This document shows positions 62,061 to 64,000 of a stretch of DNA of 64,000 nucleotides, in pieces. Each line of letters begins with the position of its first letter. The first letter of the stretch is position 1. The position numbers and the translations under genes are program-made. Under the pieces are notes generated by a model. It worked only from the letters and a program-made list of their open reading frames with translations. It was not told the DNA's origin and did no database searches. The DNA comes from Chitinophaga sp. GbtcB8 (GTDB taxonomy: Bacteria > Bacteroidota > Bacteroidia > Chitinophagales > Chitinophagaceae), in assembly GCF_019091455.1 (NCBI RefSeq), contig NZ_JAGXJN010000040.1:1-64000 (forward strand), written 5' to 3'.

Positions 62061-63677
62061 ATGAGAATGATGCTGCGAACTGTAAGCCTGTTTATCCTGT
62101 GCGGGGTTTGTTTTTATGGTAGCGCGCTTAAAGCGCAGGTTCCCCAAGTTTCCCTGAGCGCTGCTTTCCCGGAGCCGGAAGCCGATGGCTGGGATAAGGT
62201 AGTACTGCTGCCTAACGGCAATACCTGTTACTTACATTTTGATAAAAGCAAGGGCATTCAAAGCTCTTTGTATAATGCTGCCCGGGAGCTCACCGTATCA
62301 GACGTGATCACGGGCCGGCAGTGGGATACGCGCAACATGAACGATACTGAAATTGACGGGGTGTATGCTATTAACGGGCAGGTAGTGATCTTTTTGCAGC
62401 AGCTCATTAAATATAAACCCACCCTGTTTCGTATAGTAATAGACGGTACCAGCGGCCATTTGCAGCAGGAAGATAAGATAGGGGAGCTGCCTACGGTGCT
62501 GCACCGCGAAGCATTTGCCCTGAACAACCTGGCCTCCCATGACTTTTACGTGGCTAAAGACCCTGCCAGCGGGTATTATGCCGTGGCCTTCTTTGCCGGC
62601 GGTGAGCTGCAGCGTAAAGAAAATGCAAAGGAGCGCATACAGGTAATGCATTTTAGCCCGGAGCACCAGCTGGTGAACCAGGCCTGGTACAGCCTGCCGG
62701 ATAGCAGTGCGCTGCCCTACTGCAGCTACCTGGATATGGCGGTGCAGGGTAAGGAAAACGTATACCTGTGCACGGTAGGTTTTAATACCAAACGCAGTGG
62801 CCCGCAGGCCCAGTCGCAGGTAATAGTATCTGTATTAAAAGCCGGGCAAACGGAGTTTCAGCACCAGCCCCTGGCTTACACCGCCAACTTTGGAAATGCC
62901 TATGCCAGCCTGCAATGGGTGGCGGCTACCAAACGCCTGCAATTATTGCTGGTAGCGGCGGAAGATGCGAAGGCCAAACCGGATGAGCGCCGGTGTTACC
63001 TCAATTACCTGGATAATAACGGGCAGCTGCAGCAGCAAAATGTTTTGCCCCTGGATAAATTAGCCAACTACAACGGCTTACCACAAATGCTGACCGTACA
63101 ACCGGATGGCAGCGCCATTGTGCAGCTGGAACAAATGCAGCAATTTACCCAGGGTAAGAACGTGTACAATATGCAGCACACCAACCTGGGGGATATTGGC
63201 ATTTGCAGCATCAGCGCAGGCGGGCAGGCCGACAGTGGTTATGTGATCCCTAAAATGCAGGTAGCCAACGGCGCTTTTGAACCCTTATACCTGCAACGGC
63301 AGCACCGCGGCACCTGGATGTTCCGCAACCGCGTAGCCGCGCTGAATACCACACCGTACCTTTCTTTTGACCACATACGTACTAACCACGGGGATTATAC
63401 CCTGTTCAATGATTACCTGCAGGCGCTGGACCGTGGCGGCACCTTTGAGGCCAGGAAGCCCCTGCGCTATCTTACGGAAGCCAATACCATCTGCTACCGC
63501 TACCAGAAAGGCCAGGCAGAACGTTTGTTCCTGTTTGGCAGCCCGCAAACGGATAAAGCGTACTATTGCATGCTGGGCGCGGCAGACCGTAATGTGAAGG
63601 AGAATAGTTATGCCACCATCCTGGTAACCCGTACGGGCGATGACCGGAAAGCCTGCATAGCGTGGATCAGTTTTTAA
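62061..63677 (+). CDS. Exported protein of unknown function
   Basis: This 538-residue protein has a signal peptide (TVSLFILCGVCFYGSALKAQ). It is otherwise beta-rich, with repeated strand-turn motifs such as DGWDKVVLLPNGNTCYLHFDK, which may be propeller-like. No catalytic motif is recognised. It is divergent from the SusCD operon and could be functionally linked to it, but there is no direct evidence. It overlaps the next convergent ORF by 4 bases. Confidence 0.75.
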   Translation: MRMMLRTVSLFILCGVCFYGSALKAQVPQVSLSAAFPEPEADGWDKVVLLPNGNTCYLHFDKSKGIQSSLYNAARELTVSDVITGRQWDTRNMNDTEIDGVYAINGQVVIFLQQLIKYKPTLFRIVIDGTSGHLQQEDKIGELPTVLHREAFALNNLASHDFYVAKDPASGYYAVAFFAGGELQRKENAKERIQVMHFSPEHQLVNQAWYSLPDSSALPYCSYLDMAVQGKENVYLCTVGFNTKRSGPQAQSQVIVSVLKAGQTEFQHQPLAYTANFGNAYASLQWVAATKRLQLLLVAAEDAKAKPDERRCYLNYLDNNGQLQQQNVLPLDKLANYNGLPQMLTVQPDGSAIVQLEQMQQFTQGKNVYNMQHTNLGDIGICSISAGGQADSGYVIPKMQVANGAFEPLYLQRQHRGTWMFRNRVAALNTTPYLSFDHIRTNHGDYTLFNDYLQALDRGGTFEARKPLRYLTEANTICYRYQKGQAERLFLFGSPQTDKAYYCMLGAADRNVKENSYATILVTRTGDDRKACIAWISF

Positions 63678-63931
63678 TTGCAGGAGAAAGTTTCTTCAAT
63701 GGTTTGCTGTAAAGCTGTTTTCCGGTGCCGTCCGGAAACAGGCTGCTGATGGCGGGTGCTTTTTAAGGTTAAATGCAGCCGGGTAACCTGTTTTTGCCGC
63801 GGACGCTGATGCGCAGATGTAGTTCCCTGTTCCGGCGAAAATAAATAATAGATCAGCATTACCGACAGCACAATGGCCTTGCTCACCAGGTAAAGTATGA
63901 GGATGGAAATAATAGGCTCTTGGTGGAACAT
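63674..63931 (-). CDS. Small membrane protein, hypothetical
   Basis: This ORF of about 85 residues begins at MFHQEPIISILILYLVSKAIVLSVMLIYYLFSP, a single strong membrane helix, followed by an Arg/Gln-rich tail. A longer reading starts at 63985. It may be a real small gene or a spurious frame. Near the window edge. Confidence 0.4.
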   Translation of the reverse strand: MFHQEPIISILILYLVSKAIVLSVMLIYYLFSPEQGTTSAHQRPRQKQVTRLHLTLKSTRHQQPVSGRHRKTALQQTIEETFSCN

Positions 63932-64000
63932 TTGCTTGCTATTTATGGGAATTACGTGGATATAGTCAGTGCCCTGGTTTTTCACATTCTACAAAGGCCG

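Overview
The window comes from a Bacteroidota chromosome, most likely Chitinophagaceae (Chitinophaga-like). The evidence is a SusC/SusD pair, several lipoproteins with Bacteroidota-style signal peptides, TAnnTTTG promoter elements, a DUF3276 (PUR-like) gene, LytTR regulators, a DUF4302/Mx1-peptidase operon, and gyrA followed by a TPR gene. Almost all of it is dense, ordinary chromosome. There is no CRISPR array, prophage or complete insertion sequence.

Layout. 1-416: the 3' tail of a group II intron (body outside the window), then four closely packed tRNA genes (Tyr, Ser, Cys and a Ser-like one with odd anticodon-loop and discriminator bases). 441-9215: accessory metabolism and regulation (SRPBCC protein, MFS exporter with a divergent GlxA-type regulator, FtsX-type permease, Crp/Fnr regulator, TPR-membrane-HTH protein, PEP-mutase-like enzyme). 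9361-14833: a probable phosphate-starvation phytate operon (11-bp-spaced repeats like a PHO box, TonB-dependent receptor, beta-helix lipoprotein, beta-propeller phytase). 14925-23634: aldo/keto reductase with AraC regulator, HD hydrolase, esterase, DUF4142, YceI, exonuclease/GIY-YIG protein, TonB-domain lipoprotein, amidohydrolase. 23964-42963: housekeeping genes (purC, ABC exporter, DUF3276, pgi, TspO-like protein, prfB with programmed frameshift, pruA, PAP2 phosphatase, sirtuin, saccharopine dehydrogenase, gyrA, TPR protein), interrupted by a 640-residue effector-like protein at 34971-36893. 43017-53750: an ABC permease/M1 peptidase fusion with its ATPase and a divergent LytS/LytTR pair, then a hybrid kinase, a second LytTR regulator and two tiny basic exported proteins. 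53902-61659: a SusC-SusD-Mx1 peptidase-DUF4302-collagen-like lipoprotein operon. 62061 to the end: a secreted protein of unknown function and a small membrane ORF.

The two strongest unusual signals are these. (1) About fifteen intergenic sites carry short arrays of degenerate repeats in strict 7-base register (two sites use 8 bases). Several fold into hairpins of up to about 150 bases. They fall into a few sequence dialects, and three of them share an AATGCAGCGTAT core. (2) The 34971-36893 protein joins an N-terminus like those of extracellular-contractile-injection-system cargo, an acidic then Lys/Arg/Ser-rich segment resembling a nuclear localisation signal, and a C-terminal HxE...CxxC motif of cytidine-deaminase-like toxins. 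No immunity gene is visible beside it.

Other points: prfB shifts at CTT TAA C rather than the usual CTT TGA C, the ABC ATPase at 46484-47365 has Gln in place of the Walker A Lys, and the sirtuin lacks all zinc-binding cysteines.
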